A stretch of 64,000 nucleotides of DNA. It comes from Cristatella mucedo (lineage: Eukaryota; Bryozoa; Phylactolaemata; Cristatellidae). Both the position numbers and the translations under genes were made by a program. Of this stretch, positions 52,326-63,740 are shown piece after piece. The stretch spans positions 5,836,501 through 5,900,500 of the forward strand of contig WPIO01000004.1 in NCBI GenBank assembly GCA_009760855.2. Direction: 5' to 3'. Under the pieces are notes generated by a model. That model was not told the origin of the DNA, did not search any database, and saw nothing but the letters and a program-made list of their open reading frames with translations. Each line of letters starts with the position of its first letter. Within the stretch, counting starts at the first letter, position 1.

Positions 52326-52333
52326 CTCTTATA
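52326..52333 (-). promoter_or_regulatory. TATA box of the Id-like gene
   Basis: Minus-strand TATAAGAG, about 145 bases upstream of the ATG. Transcription would start near 52300, leaving a 5' UTR of about 115 bases. Confidence 0.6.
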
Positions 52334-52345
52334 GCGGCGGCCGAC

Positions 52346-52361
52346 GGGCGTGGCTCCGCCC
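52346..52361 (-). promoter_or_regulatory. GC-box / CACGCCC element upstream of the TATA box
   Basis: Minus strand GGGCGGAGCCACGCCC, a paired Sp/KLF-type motif within 30 bases upstream of the TATA box, a usual proximal promoter arrangement. Confidence 0.5.
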
Positions 52362-52363
52362 AC

Positions 52364-53884
52364 TGGGCAGGCGGTAAACAAACAAGATGAATAGCAGAGA
52401 CATTAATCACGGCTTAGCAGTTAGCGACCAGCACGTTATTAGCACCTGGCGCCTACCGTTTCTGCCGCGGCTCTCGCGCTCTCAGCCGATCTAAAACGTG
52501 CGCGCGTGCGCGCGCGGCGCTCGCACTCGACTCGCTCGCTCGTGTCGCCCGGGGCGCTCTCTCTGGCTGCGCGCGCGCGCGGGCGCTGGCGGCAGCTGGG
52601 CCGGCCCCGCCGATCCGGCGGTGCCGCCGGCGGTAGCTACGGCGGAGCCGGCGCGCGGGCGCTCGGACGGCCGACGGCAGCCGCGCGCGCTGCTGCTGCT
52701 GGCTGGCAACGTGCGCGCGCGCGCGCGCCTAGCCGCGCGGCTATAGTGTTTCACTTGATTTGACAAGTGATTAGAACTTTGCCGCCGCATCCCATCTGGC
52801 CCGTCAGCCCGGCGCCAGGATGGTGACGTCACGTGCGCTCGCGCGAGGGAGCCAGTGAGCGCCGGAGCAGTCGCCGCCGCCGCCGCGAGCTCGGGGAGCG
52901 AGAGCTAGCGGGTCGCACGCACCGCGCCTCAAGCCGCGGCCGCTCGCTCGGCGGCCGCGGCCGCCGCGATCGGTCTGTTCTGGGCGGCCGTACGGCGTTT
53001 GGAGTAGCGCGGCCGCACCGTGCGAGGCGACGTCTGCATCTTCGCTGGCAGCGCGAGGAAGCGTCGCGGAGTCTCGGCGCGTCCGTCGAGCGATCTCCGC
53101 GACGCTCCGAGTGCGCGGCGAGCTACACCGTCAACGTCCCCGTCGACGCGATGACGAGCTGAAGCGCCGCGTTGGCGACGGGCGGCATGTTTTGCTTCGG
53201 CGGGAGCCGGCGCCGTAACTTCACCGCTGCACCGCGTAAAAATAAACAGCTCACAATGGGACCTCGCGGGTTTCACGTGCGGACAATGTGCGAATGGCTT
53301 TAATGTGATCATTAGTTCAAAGCCCGTGGCTAGCTTATCGGTGCCAGCTTGTCTTCGGCGCACCTGCGTCCGTCCGTCGATCGGCGATCACGTGCTAGCG
53401 GTGCTCGCTCCGCGCCGCTGCCGCCGACCGCGGTGGCCGGCCATCGCGTTCCCGGCTCTCCGCCAGGCCGCGCTCGGCACGGCGTTCCGCCTGAGCGGGC
53501 CGACGGCGGGAGCCGACGGCTAAGCATACCCGCTCCTTTTCCTCGCGCGCCATCGCTCACGAGCTCGCCACATTCGCGGCAGGACGGCAGGACGGTGCGA
53601 GGAGGCAGAGGGCTTGCTTACCTGGGGGGCGGCGAACGTCGCCAGCTAACTACGCGACACATCGTCGGGTGTCGCTTCGACGCGGCGCCGGTCGTAGAGT
53701 TTGCCAGCGACGCGTCAGCGGAGCACCGGCGGACCGTCGGCGGATCGGCGCTGTCGCCACGCGATCGCTACGAGCGCCGCGCGGCGACAGCCAGGCTGTC
53801 CTGCGCCGGCCTAGTCCGGGCCAGAGATCGGCGGGTCAGCGCCCTCTAGAGAACCAGGTCGCGCGCAGACGATCTACTAGCGGA
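52364..53884. other. Very CpG-rich upstream region of the Id-like gene
   Basis: Contains CAGCTG, TGGCGCC (52447-52453) and CpG-dense DNA with a CGCGCG run near 52570-52580 and 52712-52724. TGGCGCC resembles half of the BMP-responsive element known from Id promoters, but the spaced GTCT partner is absent at the expected distance. No confident coding exon. Confidence 0.5.
52824..52835. promoter_or_regulatory. Overlapping CRE and E-box
   Basis: TGACGTCACGTG combines the palindromic cAMP-response element TGACGTCA with a CACGTG E-box, sharing two bases. It is about 640 bases upstream of the Id-like ATG and could serve it or a divergent plus-strand gene. Confidence 0.5.
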
Positions 53885-53990
53885 ATGGAGCGACTCCTTA
53901 AGGTCAAGCAAGGTCTGCAGATCGCTGCGAGGCTCCGCCGGGTCATTGGAAGCGTTAGGCGCGCAATATGTAGCGGCGTCATGAATCCAG
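53885..53990 (+). CDS. Weak candidate first coding exon
   Basis: ATG in good context (GCGGAATGG) begins MERLLKVKQGLQIAARLRRV then IGSVRRAICSGVMNP, and meets a perfect donor CCAG/GTGAGT. A basic amphipathic helix is predicted by eye. The end phase (one base over) fits the candidate exon at 59284. No family recognised and no promoter identified. Chance is possible in this composition. Confidence 0.28.
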
Positions 53991-56054
53991 GTGAGTGCAG
54001 GCCCCGCCCGACGCGTGTTACGATCGAGTCGCGCCGACTTGGTGACGCGTGCACTTTAATAAAAAAAAAATCAATGACGCGTGCATTAAACTAAAAATGT
54101 ATTCCACTGACTCTCCAGGCTCTCCGAGCGGCAACGGAAGAGCGCCGAAGGCCGCTGCCTGAGCTTAAATGGCGCGCCCGTTTCAGCAGCGTAGCAGGCT
54201 CGCTGCGAAAACGGCCGGTCCTACGGGATCCGTTGTAATTAACGGAAGGAAGTGGAAGTCGGCGCTCTCATCAGTAAGCAGCGAGAGAGCTCCGTCCGGC
54301 TGTCGTACGGAGCTCTCTTGTACGACTGAGCTCGACGCTCTGCAAGATTATTCGCCCAAGATTGCAAGCACTGGACGCTCAGCGGACCATTGCGTGCGCG
54401 CGTTCAAAGTATCCTCGACACTGACTGGTAACGAAGAAGCTCGCAGCAGAGCGAGGTGGCGCGACCGAGCGTGACCGAGCGTGTGCTCCACAGTCGCTGC
54501 AGCCGACGGAGCAGCGACGGAGGTCGCCAGCCAGGGCACGTCAGCCCGGAAGTGCGCGATCTCAAGCCCAGAAGCGAAACCGATGGGCTCGTCGGTTGTA
54601 ACCAATGAGTAGGCGGGCCGAGCCTTGCTTAAGGCGCTGCGGATCGCGCTGTTTCGACCTCCCGAGACCGAGATGGAATGTATCACTGTAATTGCTGTTT
54701 TATATTATAGTACAGTGTTAATCACTATGCATTCGTAATACAGTATTATTCCGCGTGTCTGGCAATACGAAGCCCCGACGATTCATAATCAGCAATGTGC
54801 TTCAGTGACACGTGCCGTGGCTAAATCGGTCTGATAATGAGAGGACTTGAGATTATTAGCTGCTCCCGAGTCGTGAGCATTAGGGTTTAGACATATAAAT
54901 GATTTATGGTTTAGACATTATAAAAAAAAGCTCCGTTCACGCGATGGCCAGTCGGCGGTACTGTAGGCTTCGAACTAATGAGCTGTACGCGAAACGGCTG
55001 GCGTTACACACTCGCGCCTCTCTGCACGGTTTCGAAAGACGCCGCGGTACTTAAGCGATACGGAGCCGTTACTAAAAAAAGGTCAAGGGCACTCTTGACT
55101 GCTGCCGCGCTCTGCTACCGTCGGCAAAGCTGCATCAATCGTTGCGGCCAATGCGACTCGCTGTGACTGTTCGCTTCGGGGCTCCGGCTCGATGCTGGTA
55201 TTCGTAAGCGCGTCTGCAAGGATTAGCGCCCAGGTCACGTGCCGGTCCTTGCTTACGCGCTGACGGTAGAAGCAATCTTCAGAGCCAACGTGTACGGCTC
55301 CCGCTTACGGTGACAGAACGGACGCGACAGAACGACCCTACGAATCGAACGAATTCCGACAGCGTCCCGAAAGCGTTGCAAGCGTTCGTTCATCGAGCGC
55401 TCCTTCCAGCGACGACAGCGAGGCAGCTGGATTCTGCTTTACAATGGTAATAATACCTTTGTTAATAGAGGTAATAACGATAATACAAAGATCGATGGAG
55501 TTCTGCTGCTATCGCTACTGCAGATCGAGTACGTGGGTTTTTAGGTGCACCCACTACCTTGCCCCCCCCCCGCGCCGTAGGCGTTACGTATCGGAGAGCC
55601 GAGTGGAAGTCGTGCGCTTCCGAGCGTCAAGGTCGCTTCAAGGTCAGTCCTAGATGTCGTGGCAGACGCCGAGTGGCGGGTTCAGCGAGCGGCTACAGTT
55701 CGCTTCGGGCCCGGTGCGCGCGACCGTCCGACTACCCGATAGCCGACGGCCGAGCGACCTGCCCTGTAAATTCGGATCTTGCGATAGCCCTCCTATTCTT
55801 CATCAAACAAATGCGCTAGCATTACCTTAGACGACCCAGAACAACGGTTAGGCTCGCTTCCTGACGCCGCTGAGCATGGTCGTCATAGAAAAAAAAGATC
55901 ACTCAAGTGCGAAACCGTATATCATTACTATTGGCTGCAGCGTCCGAAGCGTCCGAAGCTTCGGACGCTGCAGCTCGAAGTGCTGAACGCGAAACCTCGG
56001 GGTGCGTAGTAGATGGCTGATAGTTAAAATAGAAAAGCAGTGCGCCAGGTATCT
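53991..56054. other. No gene recognised
   Basis: GC-rich to about 54650, then mixed. A TTAGGGTTTAG word is near 54880. C-run at 55561-55570. Confidence 0.4.
55948..55969. repeat. Perfect 22-bp palindrome with partial direct repeat
   Basis: AGCGTCCGAAGCTTCGGACG plus CT is its own reverse complement; a further GCAGCGTCCGAAGC copy abuts on the left. Confidence 0.92.
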
Positions 56055-56477
<423 letters not shown>

Positions 56478-57734
56478 TGCGTCCCTCCTCTCGCCCATCA
56501 TCTGAGTCTGCACTGGAGCCATTGATCAATCGCGCTCCTCACTGCAGCTGCTGCCCCTCACACGCCGGTCGCCAGCAGCCACGATCGTTCCGATCGGATG
56601 CCAGATGGCGCCAGTGCAAGCTGTTGCGTCCTCGTTCAGCCTGTCGCCTTAATTGAAACGGCAAAACGAGACGGGCGCGCCATTCAGCCGCCTGTGCAGC
56701 AATGCCTGCCGCCATCCCCACTTCGGTCAGCCGACGGGTGGCGACTCGCGGGGAGAGAGCCGCGGGCGGCGAGCGCCGAGCTGGAGCGCCGAGCGAGCGC
56801 AGCTCAGGAGACCTACTCCGACGGGATCGTCCTTGAAAGCCCGCGCCAGCCGCACCATTACGTGCCGCTCGATTTAAGCCGGCAAATTTTCAAAAACCCT
56901 TGCCCGTCGCTATCTATACGGACGGTGGCGGGGCCATGGCGACGGCGACCTGGGCCGCACTCGCCCTGGGTCCCTATTCCTACGCCCACCGACTGTCACC
57001 GAGGAAAAAATTGTGGGCTAACCTCACTCGATGAGGCAGCCGCCGCTGAGTTTGTCTTGAATACGCTTTGCTCTTAGCTCTGCGTTTTACTGTTTCTTTT
57101 ATTGCGGGTCCTTGCCCCGCCTATATATCTATGATTATCTTGCGGATCTTGTCCCCCTTCATAGATATTTTTTGCAGGCCTCGCACCCACCCCCTAGATA
57201 AAAATCCTGGCTCTACCATACTGTTTCCGGACGTTTCTCTCTGTCGCCGCATGGACGACTGCAGCGGACGACGGGAACTGGATAACTGCCTAGATGACTG
57301 GGATCGCAATTCGAATACACTCTAGCAGTCAACTTTTCATTGCATTTAAAAGAAAACGCTAAAAACTTCGGCAGCTGTTCCGCGGAGCGTTTTCTCGGTC
57401 CACGCGAGTCGTCGTCCTTTGTGCACCTACCTACACACGCTCGCAGTGCGCACGCGCCCTCGACAGCCAATCGACAATCTTCCTGTGCAGCGTACGCGGC
57501 GGACTTCCTTCCGGCCCAGAAAAAGGAGATTCCGTTCTCCTCGGCCTCTGTATGCAAATTTCTTCTTACAATCACTTGTCGCGCTAGATCGGCTCCGGTG
57601 GTGAGCGCGAGCAGGAATGCCATGCGTAGCGCACGCTCGATGGCCGCGGATGGCGGATGGCCCGCGCTTTCCGGACGCTAGCTCACAGATGCGGACACTC
57701 GCTGGCTCGCGGCGCTGCGGTTCTACGCCGCCTA
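56478..57734. other. No confident gene
   Basis: A frame after GAGCGCAGCTCAG near 56806 reads ETYSDGIVLESPRQPHHYVP then LDLSRQIF, which looks coding-like but has no matching donor. The rest is unique sequence. Confidence 0.35.
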
Positions 57735-57805
57735 GGTCTTAGCCTAGAGGGCAAGGAGCCCGCTCTTCACGACCCCGGCGGTGAGCTCGAGTCCAGCAAG
57801 CGGTC
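57735..57805 (+). mobile_element. Second tRNA-derived SINE type, head fragment
   Basis: GGTCTTAGCCTAGAGGGCAA and GGTGAGCTCGAGTCCA resemble the 40752 fragment (box A and box B positions conserved). Confidence 0.45.
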
Positions 57806-58085
57806 GATCCTTTACTGACCGTGGCAAAAGTAGTCCGCAAGCCCTTCCGATGTAGCTGCAGTCCGCTAGCCCTTTCGACCGTCGCGTGCAGCGAACGACA
57901 GCTCGACGGCAGACGGATCGCGTCTGTCGCGCTGCGGCGACGGGCTTCCTTTGAGGCTCCGTCGGATTGCGAACGAACGCGACCGGCGCCGCCGCCGCAC
58001 AGCAGCCATCGTCAGGGCTGGGCCACCCGAGCGTATGCCAATCGCACCCCGAGCGTATGCCAATCGCCAGAAGCGCGCCGCCGTT

Positions 58086-58200
58086 CGCAAAGCGCCTAGA
58101 AATAGATCAGATTCTCCGAGAGAGAGCTAAGGAACAAACGCATGATGATGATGCTGATTATTATTAGCATTATTATTATTATCACTATTATTATTAAGTG
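58086..58200 (+). mobile_element. LINE/SINE tail fragment with ATT/ATG repeats
   Basis: GCAAAGCGCCTAGAAATAGA, TCAGATTCTCCGAGAGAG, then (ATG)n and (ATT)n: a degraded L2-type terminus. Confidence 0.65.
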
Positions 58201-59283
58201 GTGAGAATCTACGGCGCCGATGCATAACGATGCACCAGGGCGGGCAGGATTTCCGAACCGCACTGCCGCGTGCAGCTGGAGAGCGGCGCACAGCTGCGCC
58301 GGAAATGCACCGGAACGCGCGAGAATCGCGACGACTCGCGCGCGAGCCGGCGAGATGCCGTCGCGAGTGCAGCTTAGGCGGCGCGAGAGCGCAGTGCCAG
58401 CTCAATGTTCACCCTCCGGCGCCGCCGCCGCCACCGCCGCAAGCGACCCGCGGCGGCGGCGGCGGCGGCGGCGCTAGAGAGAGCTTGCGACGACGCAAGC
58501 CGGCCCGCCGGCGCCGCCGCCGGCAGCTAGGCGACCGCTTTCGCCGCCGCTAGCACGCGCCCGCACGACGGCGCGACCGCGGGCCGAGAGGGCGCGCGGT
58601 CGACGGAGCAGAAACGCCAGAGCTGAAACGCCGCCGCCGCCGGTCTGCGGCGGCGTCCAGTCAACTCCGCTAATGGCCGCGCGGTTGTAAGCTGAATGGT
58701 GGTGGCGGTGGGGGGGGGGGCGGAGATGCCGCAGCCACCTCCGGGCGCCAGTCCGTCTAGCTCGCACCTGCGTTCCAGCGCAATCACGTGGCAGACCATA
58801 ACGCACCGGCGCGTCAGCCTCTGCTCCTGTTCATTTCGGTCATTCAAGTGGTGGCTAGTTAACGAGCCACGCTATCCGCCCCTGACCGGCCTGTCGCGCC
58901 AGGCCGTCTACGGCGCACCTGCGGACCCGGCCCCTAAGCCGTCCCGTTGGCCGGCGCCGCCGCCGCCGCCGCCGCCCTTCATCCGCGGTGGCATGCGGGT
59001 ATTTTCGATGCGGCAGCTCGTCAGCGCTCGGGAGCGCTCCCGGGGAGGGCGGGCAGCGGCATTCGGAAGCCGTTCGCGGGCCTGCTGCCGCCCCAGTTCG
59101 GCGGCGACGGCCGATTGGCCGAGAGCAGTAGCGCGGCAGCGTCGAGCCGGCACGCGCGCGGCGCTGTCTCCGCCGTCCGCGGCGCTTGGCGACGCCGCCG
59201 GCTTCGCCTGATCGCGCCATTGGAAGGGCGTGGGGCCTCCAGGGACGCCGGGAGGCGCCCTCGCGCCGTCATCCTTTAGGCAG
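58201..59283. other. CpG-rich block with (GCC)n/(GGC)n runs
   Basis: Trinucleotide runs at 58422-58440, 58450-58472 and 58953-58973 (GCC/GGC). Open frames on both strands, none convincing. Confidence 0.5.
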
Positions 59284-59594
59284 CCGATCCAAAGGACGCG
59301 TCGAGCGGCTCTGCAAACCCTAGGCGTCCGCGCGCGCCGGTCGACGGCTACGGCGGTCGACGGAGGCGCCTCTTCGCGGCGGCCTATTTCCAGGCCGCTG
59401 CGTTCTTGCGCCGACCGTCGGACCGAACCGCGGCGAACGACGACGCCGATTCACCGCCGCGGCCGCCAGGGGAGGACGCCCCGCCGTCGGCTGCTCTGCG
59501 TCGAACTACGGCGGCCGCGCTAGGCGAAGCCCCGGCGCCGCCGCCGCCGCCGCCGCCGCTGCTCGATGATCGTAGCGAGCGCGACTCCCAAAAG
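59284..59594 (+). CDS. Weak candidate internal exon, Pro/Ala/Arg-rich
   Basis: Acceptor-like CGTCATCCTTTAGGCAG and donor AAAAG/GTAGCG enclose an open frame. It reads DPKDASSGSANPRRPRAPVD, GYGGRRRRLFAAAYFQAAAF, then DDADSPPRPPGEDAPP and a seven-Pro run before LLDDRSERDSQK. The start phase matches the candidate exon at 53885-53990. The donor is weak. Composition suits a disordered region. It may be chance in a GC-rich block. Confidence 0.25.
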
Positions 59595-60994
59595 GTAGCG
59601 CTCCGCACCGCCGGAGCGGCCAGGGGACCGCGAGCGACCGCCAGCGGCGCGGGCTAGCGGCCAAACACAACAGCTCCGTGTGGAGTCGCGACCACCTGCT
59701 GCGCTGTACGATGGAGCGACGGTCGCGGCGGCAGCGGCGGTCGCCGCCGTAGTCGGCGCCGGAGCGCTTGCGTGCCACAGTGCGCCTGACCGCCTGCTCA
59801 TTCTCGTTCGGCGGCGGCGTTCCTGCGAAGCTATCTGTCTCGCAGCGCGTGCGGAACGTTGCGCCGACTCGGCCGTCTTTTGTTCGCTTTCTGCAGCCGA
59901 GCCGACGCGTTCACAAAGGGGTCGCTCAATTTTTTTTTGGCAGCGACAACAAACGCGGCGGCGGTGGCGGCGGCGTCGTCGACGGACCGAGAAACATGGC
60001 CGCACGCCACGGTTCGCCGGCGGCTTGGCGCCAGCCGGTCGCTCGGCCGAGAGCGGGCCGGATGCCGGTCACCGCAACGGCCGCCGCCGCCGTCGCCCTG
60101 CGACTCGGCGGGGGGGGGGTGGTGGTGAGTAAGAGGCAGCAGCCGTCGTTGCCCTCCGTGTCATTGTTGCCCAACTCGGAGGGGGGAGAGGCAGCAACCA
60201 CGGCCGTGGCCTACTGCTGAATTGACGACGATGAAGGCTCACCTAATAGAGGCTAACGGAGCCCGCGGCAGCTTTTCAAAATTACAGATTCACACGCAAC
60301 ACTCGGTGTAACGACGTCTCTGATAATGGATGCGTGCGGTCGCTTGCGGTATTGGCACGAAGGGCTTCAAGAAGCGAGTCGAGAGGAAAGGCGGCTTAGT
60401 TGGGCTCGCTGTAGCAGCGGCGCGCGACGCGTCGCTGCATCTTCGCCGCGAGCTCGTCGCACGTCCTGGCGTCTCGCTGCTGGGTCGCTCTCGGCGTGCG
60501 CCGCACGAAGCGCTAGCGCTGCTGCGCGCCGCCGAGGCGGCGGCAGCAGCAGCCGAAGGCGGAGGCTGCAGCGGCAGCTGCACGGGTGACCCCATACGCG
60601 ACCGCGGTCGGTCGGATTCGACTCATTCGAATCTCGGGTTCCGCCTTATCGTCACGACCGAGGCGGCGGAGTCGGATGGCGCGCGCACGCGGCGCACACG
60701 CCCTGCTTTCTCACGCCGCTTGAGCCCCGCGCAGACGCTCCGCGCGCCGCAGACGGCGCGCCCGACGCGCCTCCGATTCGCGGCGCGGACCGCTCGCGCG
60801 CGCCTCCGGCGGCTGGCGCGAGCGGCGGCAGAGCGGGCAGCGGTGGCTGGCGCGGCGCCGGTCCTTCTGAGGCGCTTTTCCTGCGCGAGGCAGCCGTCGA
60901 GCCCCGAAGAGAGTCGCAATGCGCCGCCGCCGCCGCTCCGCCGCGAGCTCAGTGACCTCGTCGCAGCGCCGCACTCCGCAAGCGCGCGTGACGG
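59595..60994. other. CpG-rich block, no confident gene
   Basis: Continuously GC-rich with multiple open frames in both directions and a T-run at 59930-59938. Nothing recognisable. Confidence 0.45.
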
Positions 60995-61038
60995 GTTCGC
61001 TTTTCTCGCGCGCGCGCGCCCGCGCGAGAAAAGCGAAC
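60995..61038. repeat. Perfect 18-bp inverted repeat, 8-base spacer
   Basis: Arms GTTCGCTTTTCTCGCGCG and complement around CGCGCGCC, about 75 bases before the CAG repeat. Confidence 0.92.
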
Positions 61039-61110
61039 GAGCGTGCGAGTCGTGGACGCGTCGCGACCGCGAAGCGTCGGCGTTGTCACCAGGCGACTGG
61101 TCGGACCTAT

Positions 61111-61111
<1 letters not shown>

Positions 61112-61192
<81 letters not shown>
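61112..61192 (+). repeat. Pure (CAG)27 trinucleotide repeat
   Basis: Twenty-seven uninterrupted CAG units. One frame (ATG at 61109) gives a polyGln run, then LEEAAAR-stop. The Ala frame from an acceptor-like TTGTCACCAG at 61081-61091 stays open for about 90 codons to 61348. Whether it is exonic cannot be decided. Confidence 0.97.
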
Positions 61193-61193
<1 letters not shown>

Positions 61194-62729
61194 TCGAAGA
61201 AGCGGCGGCTCGATGAAGGGACATAGCGGCGCGGCAGACATGGCGGCGGCAGCGGCGGCGGCTCGAGGAAGGGCTCACTCGGCGGCGCACGCTCGCCGCG
61301 CGTGCGCGGTACGGTCCGACGGAATGGCGACGAGTCGACGAGGCCTCTGACGGCGCGGGCCGCTCGACGCAATCGTCCGCCCGCATCGCCACTCGACGAC
61401 ACGACACGACCGGACCGGCTGGCGACGAAGCCGCCACTTGGCTCGGGTCGCCGAATGACAATGCGACGGTGCTCGGCGGGCAGCGAACGCGACGAGAGAG
61501 AGGGGTCAGACCTTGACCTTGCCGGCGGTGGGGGAACCGCACGAAGGTGAGTGTGCCTTCCGACGTGCTCCTTTCGGTCGGTTCCACTGGGGGCCGCGGC
61601 GGCTCGCCAGCGGCTCTTCCTTCACTCGCGCCGCCGCCTCTCGTTTCTTCGCCGCCGCCGCCGCCGCCGCCACGAAGTGAGCGCGCGCCTCACATGCCGC
61701 ACGCGCTTAGGCGCCAGCGGCGGCCGCCGCTTTTCGCTCGCGTTCGCCGACATCCGGGTGAAACGAGAGCAGCCAGCGCGCGAGCGCGCGCTCTCAGCGG
61801 GTGGAAACGCCGCTCTCGTCCCAGGCGGCGGCGCCGAATGCGGCGCACGATCGCGCGACGCCGGTAGACGCGCGAGAGTACGCGATCCGAAAGGCCGCCA
61901 CTAGTGCGCTAGCGGAGGAGGAAGAGGAGAGCCGCCGCCGGGTCGAAGCGACGGCGGCGGGCGGATTCGCAACTAATGAGCCACTTTGTTTCGGCAGACT
62001 GATAGTCTGCGTGCGAATAAATAAAAGAGTAATCTGCGACGAGTGAGACGAGAGGGAGCGGCAACTGGAAAAACAGTTGCCGCTACATTCGCCCTCCGCC
62101 GGCTCGCCGCCGGAGCGACGCGCACCTCGCACAGACGGGCTGCGGAGAGGCCGCAGCTGGCGCTCTCGCCGCCGCCGCCGCACCTGCCGCCACCGGACGT
62201 TGGGCCACCTGCGCCAGTCGCCACAGGGGATCGGAGACCGCGGGGCGGCGGGTCGGGGGCGGCTCTACGCTGCGGCGCCTTGGAAATGGAGGCTCAGCGC
62301 CGGTCGAGCCCAGAGCGCCGCTGCCGCCGCCGCCGCGGGCGTTGCGTATCGACGATGAGCTTCGAAAGCAAAAGCCGCACGCTGGCCGCTCGCCGACGAG
62401 GGCGAGAGCGCGCGAACGCGTCGTCTGCGGCGCCTGCCGCGAGCGATGGCTGACTGGAGGACGCCTCATTTCGAAGAGTTCCCGGTCGCATAATTGAGCT
62501 GCTAAAAGCGCGATTGACGAAAGACCCGGTGCTTGAGGGCATCCGCGGTGCGAACGACACACTTTCGCGGTATCGTAAAAGGGAAGTGTTCTTTTAAGTA
62601 AACGCGGGCTCGCCGGAAGCGCTAGCGAGACGGAGAGCTTCCGGCAAGCCTCAGTTTCACCGATGCGGCCTCAGCGCGCGTTCGCAGCCACTTTCCTAGC
62701 CAGGACGATGGCCCCTCTCTCGCGCGCGG
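61193..62729. other. CpG-rich block, no confident gene
   Basis: A consensus donor AAG/GTGAGT lies at 61546, after a plus frame ending GSDLDLAGGGGTAR. No acceptor pairs with it convincingly. (GCC)n runs at 61657-61672. Confidence 0.4.
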
Positions 62730-62781
62730 TGGGGGGAGGAGGAGGAGGAGGAGGAGGAGGAGGAGGAGGAGGAGGAGGGGG
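62730..62781 (+). repeat. (GGA)n microsatellite
   Basis: About fifteen GGA units flanked by G-runs. Confidence 0.97.
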
Positions 62782-62883
62782 CTCCATCTATACTAAGGCA
62801 TTGCATCTTACGGCCCTTCGTTCGCCGGGGATCAATAAAACTTCTTGTCTTACCTTTGGCTGGCTGGACCTGTCAGTCCCTCA

Positions 62884-63740
62884 GCTCGAAATCTGGGCGT
62901 CATATTCTAAAGCGAACTCTCGTTAGACGACCATATCAGCTCCACAGTCAAATCCGCCTATTTTCAGATTCATAACATTGCTGAAATTCGGGCTTGTTTA
63001 GATAAAGATACCACGTCCAAGTTGGTCCATGCATTCGTGACATCCCATCTCGACTTCTGCAACTCACTGCTTACTGGCCTACCGGCATGTGCGATCAGGC
63101 GATTGCAGCTCGTGCAAAACTCTGCAGCTAAGCTTGTCTGTCGTGAGCGTCGCAGTTGCCACATTACTCCACTTCTCGCCGACCTGCACTGGCTACCAGT
63201 CAAGCAACGGATTGACTTCAAGGTTTTGTCGCTCACTTTTAGGTTCCTTCATTCTATGGCTCCAGCCTATCTTTCAGATATACTCCCCCATCAGGCCAAG
63301 CATCGTACCACCCGCTTTTCGGAATCCAACAGTCTACAAATACCCCGTACAAACCTCAAATCCTTTGAGACCGTGCATTTAGTTCATATGCTCCCAAAGC
63401 CTGGAACTCCCTCCCGACCTGCGTCAGAACATCCCCTGACCTGACCACATTTAAAAGGAACTTAAAAGCACACCTATTTAGAACAGCATTTAGTGGGTCC
63501 TTGTGATTCGTCCTTCACGTGCTTATGCGTGCTGACACTGCATGCTGCCACTAACCACATTTACATGCTGACCGTGTACATGTCACCCCTAACCATATTA
63601 TTCATCTCGTTTGTTTTTCAAGCATGATTTTACTTACCATTCAATTGCATTTCACTTTCCAGCACATGTAAAGCGCCTAGAAAGAGATTAAGTTCTCCGA
63701 GGGCGCTTTATCAAGTGCATTATTATTATTTATATAATTA
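62884..63740 (+). mobile_element. 5'-truncated L2-like LINE with complete 3' end
   Basis: Starts at the LGVIF..ELSLDDHISST segment. It carries VHAFVTSHLDFCNSLLTGLP, LQLVQNSAAKLVCRERRSCH, WLPVKQRIDFKVLSLTFRFL, HQAKHRTTRFSESNSL, then a one-base frameshift near KSFETVH, the 3' UTR, the tail AAGCGCCTAGAAAGAGATTA and ATT repeats. Very close to the 22.4-kb copy, so both are young. Confidence 0.93.

Noticed and set aside
52447-52453. BMP-responsive element in the Id-like promoter
   Set aside because: Only the TGGCGCC half is present; no GTCT/AGAC at the required spacing on either side.
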